This document shows, piece by piece, positions 26,637 through 35,344 of a stretch of DNA of 64,000 bases. This DNA comes from Clostridiales bacterium. GTDB taxonomy: Bacteria; Bacillota; Clostridia; Lachnospirales; Lachnospiraceae. The translations under genes and the position numbers were made by a program. The DNA is taken from positions 62,001 through 126,000 of the forward strand of contig DUNO01000001.1 in the NCBI GenBank assembly GCA_012839295.1, written 5' to 3'. Position 1 is the stretch's first letter. Each line of letters begins with the position of its first letter. Below the pieces are notes generated by a model, which saw only the letters and a program-made list of their open reading frames with translations, ran no database searches and was not told where the DNA came from.

Positions 26637-27749
26637 ATGCAAAAACGGCCATTTGGCAACACAGGTTTACACACTTCGATTCTTGGATTTGGTGGATTTC
26701 ATTTGCTGGAGATTCCAGTAAGCGAGGCGAACTATCTACTAAACCGATATCTGGATGAGGGCGGTAATTATATTGAGACTGCCGCAGGCTATGGGGATGG
26801 TGAGTCAGAAAGAAAGATAGGGCAATGTGTATCAGCAAGAAGAAAGGAATTTATTCTGGCAACAAAATCAGAAAAACGATCTAAGGACGGATTGTTGGCC
26901 TCCTTAGGTCGCAGCCTACATAATCTAAATACGGATTATGTTGATCTTCTCATTATGCATGCTGTGGGAACCATGGAGGAGCTGGAGCAGATTCTTGCTC
27001 CCGGCGGAGCCTTGGAAGGAGCATTGCAAGCGAAAAGGGAAGGCCGGATTCATCACATAGGAATCTCAATGCATGGGCAGCCCGATGTCTTAATCCGTGC
27101 ATTAAAGGAATATTCTTTTGAGGCTGTGATGACGACCATTAATTATTATGATCATTTCAACTTCCCCGAGATACAAGAGGTATTATTACCATTAGCACAC
27201 AAGAATAATACTGCAATTATCTTAATGAAGCCGGTAGCAGACGGTCTATTATGGCGGTCTGCCCCGCAGGCGTTCCGTTATGCCTTCAGCCAGCCGGTAT
27301 CTATTGTTGTTGCAGGTATCAATAATAGAGAGTTACTAGAGGCGGATTTACGTTATGCGAATGAATTCAAAGCAATGTCAGAGGAAGAGATGGAGGAGCT
27401 ATATACGAACGCTCCTGAGCTTGGTACCTATGTATGCAGACAATGTGGGAAATGCATGGTCTGTCCCGAGAACATTCCCCTTACGGATATCTTCCTGTAT
27501 GAGGGCTATTTCGACCGGCAAATGGCGGATGGTATCGTAACTAATGCTTCCGATTATGCCTTAAAGGAGCGGCTGCGCTTTTGGTTTGGCAATAAGGATA
27601 TGGCTATGAACCTTTATTCCAAGCTGGAGGTTAAGGCTGATAGCTGCACCGATTGCGGCAAATGTACCCCGGAATGCCCTTACAATATCGATGTAAGACG
27701 TAAGTTAGCAATCGCAGATTATAAGTTAGCGAAGAAGGATATTTTTTAG
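26637..27749 (+). CDS. Aldo/keto reductase with two C-terminal 4Fe-4S motifs
   Basis: 370 residues. The N-terminal 250 form the aldo/keto reductase barrel: GFGGFHL, the Asp and Tyr of YIETAAGYGDGESE, Lys in ILATKSE and His in DYVDLLIMHA. The C-terminus adds a ferredoxin-like part with CRQCGKCMVCPENI and CTDCGKCTPECPYNI, which can hold two 4Fe-4S clusters. Such fused oxidoreductases are common in anaerobes and may take electrons from ferredoxin. The substrate is unknown. The ATG follows AAAGGTATGGTGG. Confidence 0.9.
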   Translation: MQKRPFGNTGLHTSILGFGGFHLLEIPVSEANYLLNRYLDEGGNYIETAAGYGDGESERKIGQCVSARRKEFILATKSEKRSKDGLLASLGRSLHNLNTDYVDLLIMHAVGTMEELEQILAPGGALEGALQAKREGRIHHIGISMHGQPDVLIRALKEYSFEAVMTTINYYDHFNFPEIQEVLLPLAHKNNTAIILMKPVADGLLWRSAPQAFRYAFSQPVSIVVAGINNRELLEADLRYANEFKAMSEEEMEELYTNAPELGTYVCRQCGKCMVCPENIPLTDIFLYEGYFDRQMADGIVTNASDYALKERLRFWFGNKDMAMNLYSKLEVKADSCTDCGKCTPECPYNIDVRRKLAIADYKLAKKDIF

Positions 27750-27814
27750 CTTTATGAATATTGTACAAAGCTGGTGAAAGAGTAGCCACTATTAAAACAT
27801 CACTATTTACTTTT

Positions 27815-27853
27815 GGCACAGGGAGTCGAATAATCTGACTTCCTGTGCTTTTA
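27815..27853. terminator. Bidirectional terminator between converging genes
   Basis: GCACAGG-GAGTC and GACTT-CCTGTGC pair around a loop of about 9 bases; TTTT follows on the plus side and AAAA-rich sequence precedes it. It serves the reductase gene and the drug exporter gene that face each other. Confidence 0.75.
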
Positions 27854-27884
27854 TCAATACCTGTGGCCACTTCATTTGAATATA

Positions 27885-29306
27885 CTATTTCTTGGCTTTC
27901 TTGTTAGTTAAGAACAACGTTGGAATGAGTAATAATAAGCTAAGGACTAAAGCTAACATGAAACCATTATGGTAAGCAGTGGTCATGAGAGGAGCCGTTG
28001 GTACTTTACCTTGGATTGAAAGGCTGACAACCGTTGCAAGCACTGCTGAACCAAACGCACCGCCAATATTTTGCATGAGCCGGGTTCCCACACTGGCTTG
28101 GGCGATTTCTTGTTTGACCATACCAGTATATGCGTCGGTCATCATCGGAATGGTGATGCCACCGATACCGATACCGCGAATAAACAAGGAAATACTCACG
28201 ACAATGAGTGAAGATGCCCTACCAAAGAAGACAAATGGAAACGTGCCAACGATGGCTAATGTCAAACTTGCTAAGACAACATTACGGGCACCCAATTTAT
28301 CCGTTAGCCTACCAATCAATGGACGGGCAATTAGTGTACCGATACCTTGCGGAATCAAGATTAATCCAGCGCCCAAAACTGAGAAGCCCTTAATGTTTTG
28401 GAAAAACAAAGGTAATAATAACATAGGGCCGTTGGTGGCAATCCCTGCAAGGAACAAGCCAACCATGACGGCGCTGAAGTTTTTCAGCTTAAACAAATGT
28501 AAGGGGAGAATGGCTTGCTCCTTTTTGATAGCGGCGTAAATCATGTAGATGGTTAAAACTGCGGCTCCGGCAACAACAAAACCAATGGTCACATTGTTGT
28601 TAAAGGTAGCATTCTTCGCCGCTTTCGTAATCCCATAAATCAAGGCGGCTGAACTGGCGCCCAATAAAAAGATGCCAATGAAATCGAATTTGACTTTCCT
28701 GTTGGCCGGAGTGAAGTCAGGCAGTTTCAAAATCATCAAAGTGATGGCGAGAATACCAATCGGAATGTTGACAAAGAAAATGTAACGCCATGATAAGAAT
28801 TGGACAATCACAGCTCCAATAACCGGGCCAAGGATTGGACCTAAGACCGTGGGGATACCAATGGTCGACATCAGCCGTCCCATCCGATCCCTTCCAGCGA
28901 TTTCAACACACAAAGTAGTCACTAATGTCATAATAAAGCCGGCACTGGCACCTTGAACAATCCTAAAAATAATTAATGAATGGATACTCCAGCTAAATCC
29001 TGAAGCAATCGAAGTTGTTAAGAATAACAAATTGGCGCCAATCATTAACCATTTACCGTTGAAACGCTGAACCATCCAACCTGCAAGTGGCACTGAAATT
29101 GCCATGGATAACACGTAACCCGTAATTACCCATTGGATTAAGTCAAGTCCAATACTGAAATCATTACTCAAGTGCTTGATGGCAATGTTAACCATTGTTG
29201 AATCAAGCAGTGGCATAACTGCTCCAAGCACTAAAATCCAGGCAATGTTCATGATGCTCTTTGGAATCGGTTCAAGTTCCGGAGCTTTTTTATTCTTATT
29301 CATCAT
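27885..29306 (-). CDS. DHA2-family (14-helix) drug exporter, MFS
   Basis: 473 residues with about 14 hydrophobic helices. Motifs of the EmrB/QacA branch are present: LDSTMVNIAIKHL in helix 1, WVITGYVLSMAISVPLAGW, and motif C in helix 5 (GPILGPVIGAVI). These proteins expel drugs and detergents by proton antiport. The gene is divergent from a MerR-type regulator and its promoter has the 19-base spacer of MerR control. AAGGAGG precedes the ATG. Its protein style (many PNRKVKF, NKKAKK-like basic loops) resembles lactobacillar exporters, so transfer is possible. Confidence 0.92.
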   Translation of the reverse strand: MMNKNKKAPELEPIPKSIMNIAWILVLGAVMPLLDSTMVNIAIKHLSNDFSIGLDLIQWVITGYVLSMAISVPLAGWMVQRFNGKWLMIGANLLFLTTSIASGFSWSIHSLIIFRIVQGASAGFIMTLVTTLCVEIAGRDRMGRLMSTIGIPTVLGPILGPVIGAVIVQFLSWRYIFFVNIPIGILAITLMILKLPDFTPANRKVKFDFIGIFLLGASSAALIYGITKAAKNATFNNNVTIGFVVAGAAVLTIYMIYAAIKKEQAILPLHLFKLKNFSAVMVGLFLAGIATNGPMLLLPLFFQNIKGFSVLGAGLILIPQGIGTLIARPLIGRLTDKLGARNVVLASLTLAIVGTFPFVFFGRASSLIVVSISLFIRGIGIGGITIPMMTDAYTGMVKQEIAQASVGTRLMQNIGGAFGSAVLATVVSLSIQGKVPTAPLMTTAYHNGFMLALVLSLLLLIPTLFLTNKKAKK

Positions 29307-29386
29307 AAATAAATCCTCCTTGTCATATGCGGCGTATTGTGTTCACAGTTTTTTACTTTACAAAGCGCCCTTCTTTATTTATAATA

Positions 29387-29417
29387 AGCATAATCTGTCA
29401 CGCAACGTTCGAGTCAA
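29387..29417 (-). promoter_or_regulatory. MerR-type promoter of the drug exporter
   Basis: On the minus strand TTGACT (29412-29417) and TATGCT (29387-29392) are separated by exactly 19 bases, with AACGTT near the spacer centre. An overlong 19-base spacer is the hallmark of promoters that MerR-family activators untwist. The regulator gene lies divergently 60 bases away. Confidence 0.7.
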
Positions 29418-29476
29418 GCGTTTTTTGATAAATATAAAAAATAAAATATAAAAAATTTTATAAAGGGGAAGAGGCA

Positions 29477-30229
29477 ATGAAAAGTGTAAATGAAGTGAGT
29501 AAACTCTCCGGCGTAAGCCGTCGTACCTTGCAATATTATGACGAAATCGGGTTGCTGCCGCCCAGTGCAGTGAAAACATCGGGCTACCGCCAATATGACG
29601 AGGAGAGTTTGCGCCGCTTATGGAGCATTCTATTTTATAAAGAGCTTGGCTTTTCCCTGGAAGAAATTCGGTTGTTGCTTGAAAATTCAAAGGAAATGAA
29701 AAAAGAGTTAATGCGGCAACATAAACAAATCCTTTTAGAAAAACAATCTCAATTACAAAAATTGTTATTGTCAGTTGACCGTATATTAAATGATGAATTT
29801 GATATTTCAATGCTCAGGGATTTTGATAAAAATAGACTTGAAACAATAAAGAAAACATATGCAAATGAAATCCAGGTGTTAATAGAAAGTGGTTTTTTTC
29901 TTCCGGTAGTAAAAAGTGACATAGCTTCGGGCGGTGTATCTATAGAAAATGCCTCGAAAATAATGAACGTGGATTTGGGTAAAATCATCGTTCTTGGCAA
30001 GAAAGTCTTTGAAGAATTTTGTAACGCCATGAAGGAAGGCCCGGACAGTTTGGAGGCAAAAGAGGCGGTTGCTGATTTTAGGGAATTTATAAGTATATTG
30101 ATTCCATGCGATGATACAGCTTTCCGTAAAATCGCACAGGCATATTTGAATAATAAAGAAGAACTGGACAAAAAGACACCGGGACTTGCGGAGTTTGTGT
30201 ATGAAGCCATTTTGCATGTGTATCAGTGA
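29477..30229 (+). CDS. MerR-family regulator with TipAS-like effector domain
   Basis: 250 residues. The N-terminal winged helix has SVNEVSKLSGVSRRTLQYYD and the wing GYRQYDEESLRRL, followed by a long dimerisation helix (KKELMRQHKQILLEKQSQLQ). The C-terminal about 130 residues end in a helical unit (DTAFRKIAQAYLNNK...AEFVYEAILHVY) like the TipAS antibiotic-binding domain. Ligand binding would activate the divergent DHA2 exporter gene. AAGGGGAAGAGG precedes the ATG. Confidence 0.88.
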   Translation: MKSVNEVSKLSGVSRRTLQYYDEIGLLPPSAVKTSGYRQYDEESLRRLWSILFYKELGFSLEEIRLLLENSKEMKKELMRQHKQILLEKQSQLQKLLLSVDRILNDEFDISMLRDFDKNRLETIKKTYANEIQVLIESGFFLPVVKSDIASGGVSIENASKIMNVDLGKIIVLGKKVFEEFCNAMKEGPDSLEAKEAVADFREFISILIPCDDTAFRKIAQAYLNNKEELDKKTPGLAEFVYEAILHVYQ

Positions 30230-30253
30230 TTCTAAGTACATTTTCTCTAGAAG

Positions 30254-30286
30254 GGCAAGGCCATTTTACAGCGGTCTTGCCTTTTT
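30254..30286 (+). terminator. Rho-independent terminator of the MerR gene
   Basis: GGCAAGGCC pairs with GGTCTTGCC (one G-U) around a 10-base loop and is followed by TTTTT. Confidence 0.82.
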
Positions 30287-30298
30287 GTATAGAAAGTA

Positions 30299-30339
30299 TT
30301 GACATCAATGCTATTGCGTGCTACTATATAGCGGTAGTA
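30299..30339 (+). promoter_or_regulatory. Promoter and dyad of the PadR operon
   Basis: TTGACA (30299-30304) and TACTAT (30322-30327) have a 17-base spacer. TACTA-N8-TAGTA (30322-30339) overlaps the -10, a position suited to autorepression by the PadR-like protein encoded 45 bases on. Confidence 0.65.
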
Positions 30340-30383
30340 AGTAATACTGCATATCGGTTATACATAATAGCGAAGGAGGGATT

Positions 30384-30710
30384 ATGCTGGAAAACCTGAC
30401 GGAAATGCTCAAGGGTGTGCTGGAAGGCTGTGTCCTGGAAATTATAAGCCGTAAAGAAACCTACGGCTACGAAATCACGCGGAGGCTGAACGCCCTCGGC
30501 TTCACAGACGTTGTTGATGGAACGGTCTATACTATCTTGGTGCGACTTGAGAAAAATAAGCTCGTGGAAATAGAAAAAAAGCCGTCCGATATGGGGCCGC
30601 CGCGCAAGTTTTACACGCTCAACGACGCAGGGCGCGAAGAACTTCGCCGGTTCTGGGAGAAATGGGAGTTCGTATCATCAAAAATCAACGAGTTAAAGGA
30701 GAAAATATAA
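30384..30710 (+). CDS. PadR-family transcriptional regulator
   Basis: 108 residues with the PadR winged helix: LEGCVLEIISRKETYGYEIT, DVVDGTVYTILVRLEKNKLV and the wing PPRKFYTLNDAGREEL, then a C-terminal dimerisation helix. PadR proteins usually repress an exporter operon until a toxic ligand binds. Here the operon continues with two DUF1048 proteins and an ABC-2 exporter. The stop codon overlaps the next start (TAATG). GAAGGAGGG lies ahead of the ATG. Confidence 0.92.
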   Translation: MLENLTEMLKGVLEGCVLEIISRKETYGYEITRRLNALGFTDVVDGTVYTILVRLEKNKLVEIEKKPSDMGPPRKFYTLNDAGREELRRFWEKWEFVSSKINELKEKI

Positions 30711-31057
30711 TGAATTTTTGGGAAAAGATTACGGGCAGCGACATGACCAAAGAATTGAAAACTTTTGAATCGCGTGTAAAAGGGCTGCCGGCTGATTATC
30801 AAGCGGCATGGGAAGAAATTAAAGCCAATCTTTGGCCGCACTCAGATTTTACCGGGCGCAACCTCATGCCAATTCTTGACGGTGTCCTTGGCCTGCTTGA
30901 AGAAGCGGCGGCAGACGGCCAGAGTGTCAAGGAGGTTCTGGGTGACGATATCAAAGGCTTCTGCTCAGCGCTGGCCGGCGAAGAAGGGGCAAGGACTTTT
31001 CGCGGCAGGTGGCGCGAACAGCTCAACAATAATATCGCTAAAAAATTAGGTAAATAG
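30710..31057 (+). CDS. DUF1048 family protein (first copy)
   Basis: 115 residues from the ATG at 30710, which overlaps the PadR stop; AAAGGAG stands 9 bases upstream. A longer frame from 30662 would run inside padR and is not used. The sequence is helical: DMTKELKTFESRVKGLPADY, then ILDGVLGLLEEAAADGQSVKE and VLGDDIKGFCSAL. DUF1048 proteins are four-helix bundles that commonly stand beside PadR regulators. The function is unknown; a regulatory partner role is plausible. Confidence 0.82.
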   Translation: MNFWEKITGSDMTKELKTFESRVKGLPADYQAAWEEIKANLWPHSDFTGRNLMPILDGVLGLLEEAAADGQSVKEVLGDDIKGFCSALAGEEGARTFRGRWREQLNNNIAKKLGK

Positions 31058-31067
31058 GGGGGATAAA

Positions 31068-31418
31068 ATGAGAATACAAGATATCATCGAAGGCAAAAAA
31101 GAATGGCGGGCACACATGGCGCGTGTCAAGGCGCTCCCGCAAGATTATCAGATTGTTTATAAGGAGATTCAAAAATATTTCTTTAAGGTCGGCCCTGTCC
31201 AGCTAACCGACGGGACGGATTTGCTCTCAGGGATTATCGATCTTTTTGAAGAGGGCGCGGCCTTGGGGAAAGGGGTGCTCGAAGTGACGGGAAGTGATGT
31301 GGCGGCTTTCTGCGACGATCTAATCAAAGATTCAAAAACTTACGCTGACATCTATCAAGAATCTGCTGACCGGGAAGTTAGCAAGGCCATGAAAAAGGTA
31401 ACGGATAAAACAAAGTAA
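31068..31418 (+). CDS. DUF1048 family protein (second copy)
   Basis: 116 residues, clearly related in pattern to the protein before it: KEWRAHMARVKALPQDYQIV, a LLSGIIDLFEEGAALGKGVL helix and VTGSDVAAFCDDLIKD. The two genes look like an old tandem duplication that has diverged strongly. GGGGGG-type ribosome binding site precedes the ATG. It lies between the regulator and the ABC genes, in the same operon. Confidence 0.82.
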   Translation: MRIQDIIEGKKEWRAHMARVKALPQDYQIVYKEIQKYFFKVGPVQLTDGTDLLSGIIDLFEEGAALGKGVLEVTGSDVAAFCDDLIKDSKTYADIYQESADREVSKAMKKVTDKTK

Positions 31419-31434
31419 AAGGGGGAATAGCAGG

Positions 31435-32193
31435 ATGGAACAAGCAATCCAAGTAAAAGGGATACAAAAATCCTACAAGAAGCTTCACGTTCTAAAAGGC
31501 ATAGATTTTGAGGTGGAAAAGGGCAGTATTTTCGCCCTGCTCGGCTCCAACGGTGCGGGCAAGACAACGGTTGTCAAAATCCTCACCACGCTGCTTAAGC
31601 AGGACGAAGGTACCGCTATCGTAAATGGCTTTGATGTCGTGTCAAAGCCCGGCAATGTGAGGCAGTCAATCAGTCTGACCGGACAATTCACCGCTGTGGA
31701 CGAGATTATGACTGGGCGGGAAAACCTGATCATGATTGCCAAACTGCGGCACTTAAAAAATTCGCGTCAGATTAGCGATGATTTGTTAAGACGCTTCGGC
31801 TTGACCGAAGCCGCCGGCCGCAGGGTATCTGTTTATTCCGGCGGGATGCGCCGCAGGCTTGATCTCGCCATGAGCCTGGTGGGAAAATCCCAGATCATTT
31901 TCCTCGATGAGCCAACCACCGGACTTGATCCAGAGGCGCGTATCGAGGTTTGGAAGAATGTCAGAGAACTGGCTGACGGAGGTACAACAGTATTTCTGAC
32001 TACACAGTATTTGGAGGAAGCAGAGCAGCTTGCCGACCGAATTGCCATTCTGCATGAGGGTAGGATTATAGCAAATGGTACGCTGGCGGAACTGAAAAAG
32101 ATGTTCCCGCCTGCAAAGGTGGAGTACGTTGAAAAACAACCGACATTGGAGGAGATATTCCTTGCAATTATTGGAAAAAAGGAGGAAAAGTAA
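31435..32193 (+). CDS. ABC exporter ATP-binding protein (DrrA-like)
   Basis: 252 residues. Walker A GSNGAGKTT, Q-loop in SLTGQFTAVDEIM, signature YSGGMRRRLDLAMS, Walker B IIFLDEPTTGLD and switch segment FLTTQYLEEAEQLAD with Gln replacing the usual His after TT. The YSGGMRRRLDLA and TTQYLEEA wording is that of daunorubicin-resistance type ATPases. The C-terminal short domain (VEYVEKQPTLEEIFL) is also typical. It energises the permease encoded directly after it. Confidence 0.93.
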   Translation: MEQAIQVKGIQKSYKKLHVLKGIDFEVEKGSIFALLGSNGAGKTTVVKILTTLLKQDEGTAIVNGFDVVSKPGNVRQSISLTGQFTAVDEIMTGRENLIMIAKLRHLKNSRQISDDLLRRFGLTEAAGRRVSVYSGGMRRRLDLAMSLVGKSQIIFLDEPTTGLDPEARIEVWKNVRELADGGTTVFLTTQYLEEAEQLADRIAILHEGRIIANGTLAELKKMFPPAKVEYVEKQPTLEEIFLAIIGKKEEK

Positions 32194-32964
32194 ATGGAGA
32201 TGACCAAGAACTATTTTTTCAGTGACATGGGCGTGATGCTTGGACGTTCCCTGCGTCATATTCTTCGCAGTATGGATACCATCATCACGGTCACCATCAT
32301 ACCAATTGGGATGATGCTGTTGTTTGTCTATGTGTTCGGCGGCGCCATTCAGACCGGCACGGATAACTATGTAAATTACCTGCTGCCCGGCATCCTCCTG
32401 ATGGCGATTGGGAGCGGAATCTCCTATACAGCGTTCCGTCTGTTTTTGGATATGCAGCGGGGTATATTTGAGCGGTTCCACTCCATGCCGATTGTGCGTT
32501 CGACTGTGCTATGGGGACATGTGCTGACCTCCCTGGTATCCAACGCGATTTCGGCTATCGTCATCATCCTTGTAGCGCTCGTTATAGGCTTCCGCTCGTC
32601 GGCAGGGATACTCGCGTGGCTTGCCGTGGCCGGTATCCTTGCATTGTTTACATTAGCCCTTACTTGGATCGCAGTGATTCCTGGGCTGACCGCAAAATCA
32701 GTGGATGGAGCAAGTGCATTTTCCTATCCACTTCTCTTCCTGCCCTTTATCAGCTCGGCTTTTGTGCCAACCACGACGATGCCACCGGCCATCCGCGCCT
32801 TTGCTGAAAACCAGCCGGTCACCGCTATCGTTGAAGCGATACGTTCCCTGCTCGCTGGGCAGTCTGTTGGAAATGATATTTGGGTTGCGCTGGCGTGGTG
32901 TCTGGGGATTCTTATTGTTGCATATATATCCGCGATGTGGGTGTATAAACGGAAAGCAGCATAA
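32194..32964 (+). CDS. ABC-2 type exporter permease (DrrB-like)
   Basis: 256 residues with six transmembrane helices typical of ABC-2 permeases and the family stretch NYLLPGILLMAIGSGISYTAFRL. Near the C-terminus PLLFLPFISSAFVPTTTMP matches the drug-exporter subgroup. The ATG directly follows the ATPase stop (TAA-ATG), with AAGGAGG inside the end of that gene. With the ATPase it likely exports a hydrophobic antibiotic or peptide under PadR control. Confidence 0.92.
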   Translation: MEMTKNYFFSDMGVMLGRSLRHILRSMDTIITVTIIPIGMMLLFVYVFGGAIQTGTDNYVNYLLPGILLMAIGSGISYTAFRLFLDMQRGIFERFHSMPIVRSTVLWGHVLTSLVSNAISAIVIILVALVIGFRSSAGILAWLAVAGILALFTLALTWIAVIPGLTAKSVDGASAFSYPLLFLPFISSAFVPTTTMPPAIRAFAENQPVTAIVEAIRSLLAGQSVGNDIWVALAWCLGILIVAYISAMWVYKRKAA

Positions 32965-33106
32965 GGTGTTGATGCTGATTTTATTGGTAAACTGAGAAGG
33001 AGTGTATTTATCCATTAGCAGAAGGCATGCGGCGCCCCATAATCCTATTACAGAAGGAAAGTAGTTAAATTATAAGTTAAAGGAATAGTTATGTACTAGA
33101 ATTGAG

Positions 33107-33140
33107 GGCATGAGAGTGAAAACTTTCACGTCCTTTTTTA
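33107..33140 (+). terminator. Probable terminator after the exporter operon
   Basis: GTGAAA and TTTCAC form the stem tip with further pairing (GAGGGC / GTCC) and a run of six T bases follows. Moderately convincing. Confidence 0.6.
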
Positions 33141-33160
33141 GCTTTATTTTGCCAGAAAAG

Positions 33161-33223
33161 ACTTGACTAATGAGTCAAGTAGGTATATGGTAGATTTATA
33201 GAAATTGACTGGCTAGTCAATTT
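33161..33223 (+). promoter_or_regulatory. Two TetR-type operators around the TetR promoter
   Basis: Operator 1 (33161-33180) is ACTTGACT-AATG-AGTCAAGT; operator 2 (33202-33223) is AAATTGACT-GGCT-AGTCAATTT. Both are perfect dyads with the common core TTGACT-N4-AGTCAA, centred 42 bases apart. The -35 TTGACT lies inside operator 1, and TATGGT (33186-33191) gives a -10 at 17 bases. Binding would block both polymerase entry and the ribosome binding site region. Confidence 0.8.
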
Positions 33224-33233
33224 GGAGGTATCT

Positions 33234-33872
33234 ATGGCGAGAGAGACATTCGAAAAATTAGCAGAGGATAAAAAGAATACTATTATAAAAGGTGGAATAA
33301 CTGAATTTTCAGGGAAATCTTATTCGGAAGCAAGTACAGATGTAATAACCAGAAATTGCGGTATATCGAAAGGAATACTTTTTCATTATTTTGGAAGTAA
33401 AAAAGAATTCTATGTTTATTGCCTGGAGCAGGCGCTGGAACGACTTATTACAGAGCTGCCGGAGCAGGAAGTAAATGATTTTTATGAAATTATCTTTTAT
33501 TTTATGGAAGAAAAATTCGAGCTTTGCCGTAAGTTCAATGGAGAGATGCGGCTTGTAAACATGGCAGCCCGTGAGACAAATGGCCAGGTTTTTGAACAAA
33601 AGAATAGAGTGCTGGCACAGTATATGATAAAGACTAAGAAAAAATCAGCAAAGGTGATGGCTAAGGCGGTGGCAGCGCTCAATCTAAAAGAATCCAATAC
33701 GGAGAAAGTAACAGCGGCTCTTATTCTTTATGTTGGAGCAATCATTAACAAATATTTAGAAATTTACAAAGAGATGCCAGACCGGTTTTTTGAACGGTCA
33801 GAAGCAATAAAAGCAGAGATAAGGGAGTATGTAGATTTTATGCTATACGGTGTGGTGAAGGAGGATGAGTAA
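33234..33872 (+). CDS. TetR-family transcriptional regulator
   Basis: About 212 residues from the ATG at 33234, with GGAGG at 33224-33228; the TTG at 33222 lies in operator 2. The DNA-binding part reads DKKNTIIKGGITEFSGKSYS and STDVITRNCGISKGILFHYFGSKKE, the classical TetR helix-turn-helix. The ligand domain is mostly helical and unassigned. The gene overlaps the next by one base (TAATG), so the regulator and the adenylate-forming enzyme are co-transcribed and probably autoregulated. Confidence 0.92.
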   Translation: MARETFEKLAEDKKNTIIKGGITEFSGKSYSEASTDVITRNCGISKGILFHYFGSKKEFYVYCLEQALERLITELPEQEVNDFYEIIFYFMEEKFELCRKFNGEMRLVNMAARETNGQVFEQKNRVLAQYMIKTKKKSAKVMAKAVAALNLKESNTEKVTAALILYVGAIINKYLEIYKEMPDRFFERSEAIKAEIREYVDFMLYGVVKEDE

Positions 33873-35236
33873 TGAAGAAAATTGGTATTTTTAAAGCTAT
33901 GTTTTTATGCTGGAAATATAAAAATACAGATGAAGCCGGGCAGGCAAGAATACGTAAGGAACGGTTGTATAAGCTTGTAAGCTACGCAAGACGGAACAGT
34001 CCCTATTACAAAACGCTTTGTAAAAATATTTGTGATGAGTTCGAGCTTTCGGATTTACCGCCGACAAACAAGAAGGAGCTAATGTCACATTTCGACGATT
34101 GGATAACAGACCGCTCTATTAAGCTTTCAGATATTAATGAGTTTATGAAAGATCTTGACAACATTGGACGCAAATTCAAAGGGGATTATCTTGTATTTAC
34201 AACGAGTGGATCTACGGGCAATCCCCTGGTAATGCTTTGTGATAGAAATACCAATAATGTAATGGGGGGGATAAGTACAACAAGAGCCTTTGCCAGAAAA
34301 CAAGATTTGCTTGCATATTTGAAGGCCGGAAACAAGACAATTGGGGTATTTGCAACAGGCGGGTTCTATCTGGGAAATAGTTCAGTACGTTCAAGATTAC
34401 TTGCGATGCCTTGGAAGAAAAAGCAGATGGCCGTAACAAGCGCGCTGTTACCCATATCACAGATAGTAGATGAATTGAATTCCTTTCAACCTGCCATGCT
34501 TGGAGGATACCCAACTATATTGGAGCTCCTTATAGAGGAACAGAAAAGTGGGCGTCTTCGCATTGCTCCTGTAATCATTATGACAGGCGGAGAGTATTTG
34601 AGTAACCATTTGCGTGAAAAACTCTCAGAAGCATTTCAATGTTATGTCCAGACGAATTATTCCTGCACCGAAGGAGGAACCATTGCGTGTGAATGTTCAG
34701 AGCAGCATTTCCATATCAATGACGATTGGGTAATTATTGAACCTGTTGATAAGGATAATAGACCAGTTCCCAATGGCGTACAGTCCGATAAAATTCTACT
34801 TACCAACCTATATAATTATACGCAGCCATTCATCCGGTATGAGGTTACTGATCGCGTGGTAATGCATCATGAACCTTGTGCATGTGGGAATAGATCTCCC
34901 TGGCTGACCCTTGAGGGGCGTGTTGATGATATTATCACGTTTCTGGAGGATGGAAAAGAAATAAAAATTGCTCCACTGGCCATCTATGCAATATTGAAAG
35001 AGATCCATGAAATTCAAAGATTCCAAATCGTAGCTTATAAGGATAATAAATTAGAATTAAGAATTAACCCGGGCTACGGACACAGCAAAGAAGAAGTGTT
35101 TGAAGCTGCCTGTATCGCTTTAAGGAGGTTCCTTGCCTCCCATGGTATTCATCATGTGGAGATTTCTTTATCCACGGAGGAGCCAAAGCAGCATCCTCAA
35201 AGTGGTAAGTTTAAACATGTGATAAATGCTGGATGA
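33872..35236 (+). CDS. Phenylacetate-CoA ligase/CapK-like adenylate-forming enzyme
   Basis: 454 residues. The ATP-binding motif TTSGSTGNPLVML lies at about residues 109-121. The second half has YSCTEGGTIACEC, FHINDDWVIIEP and GRVDDIITFLEDGKE, as in PaaK/CapK proteins. A CACGNRSPW element near residue 333 could bind metal. It activates a carboxylic acid to an acyl-adenylate, possibly for transfer to CoA or a carrier. The substrate cannot be read from sequence. It belongs to the TetR operon. Confidence 0.85.
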   Translation: MKKIGIFKAMFLCWKYKNTDEAGQARIRKERLYKLVSYARRNSPYYKTLCKNICDEFELSDLPPTNKKELMSHFDDWITDRSIKLSDINEFMKDLDNIGRKFKGDYLVFTTSGSTGNPLVMLCDRNTNNVMGGISTTRAFARKQDLLAYLKAGNKTIGVFATGGFYLGNSSVRSRLLAMPWKKKQMAVTSALLPISQIVDELNSFQPAMLGGYPTILELLIEEQKSGRLRIAPVIIMTGGEYLSNHLREKLSEAFQCYVQTNYSCTEGGTIACECSEQHFHINDDWVIIEPVDKDNRPVPNGVQSDKILLTNLYNYTQPFIRYEVTDRVVMHHEPCACGNRSPWLTLEGRVDDIITFLEDGKEIKIAPLAIYAILKEIHEIQRFQIVAYKDNKLELRINPGYGHSKEEVFEAACIALRRFLASHGIHHVEISLSTEEPKQHPQSGKFKHVINAG

Positions 35237-35344
35237 AAAATGGGGATTAAACTGATTGTTCAAATAATATTAATGGAGTTTTACTATTTGTATTAGCATA
35301 TTATATTTGTGGGATTATCCGGATTTATTAGGGGAGGTGTTGTG

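Noticed and set aside
31786-32481. Long minus-strand ORF of 231 codons across the DrrAB-type genes
   Set aside because: It lies opposite two well-supported ABC genes with intact motifs and shows no family likeness.
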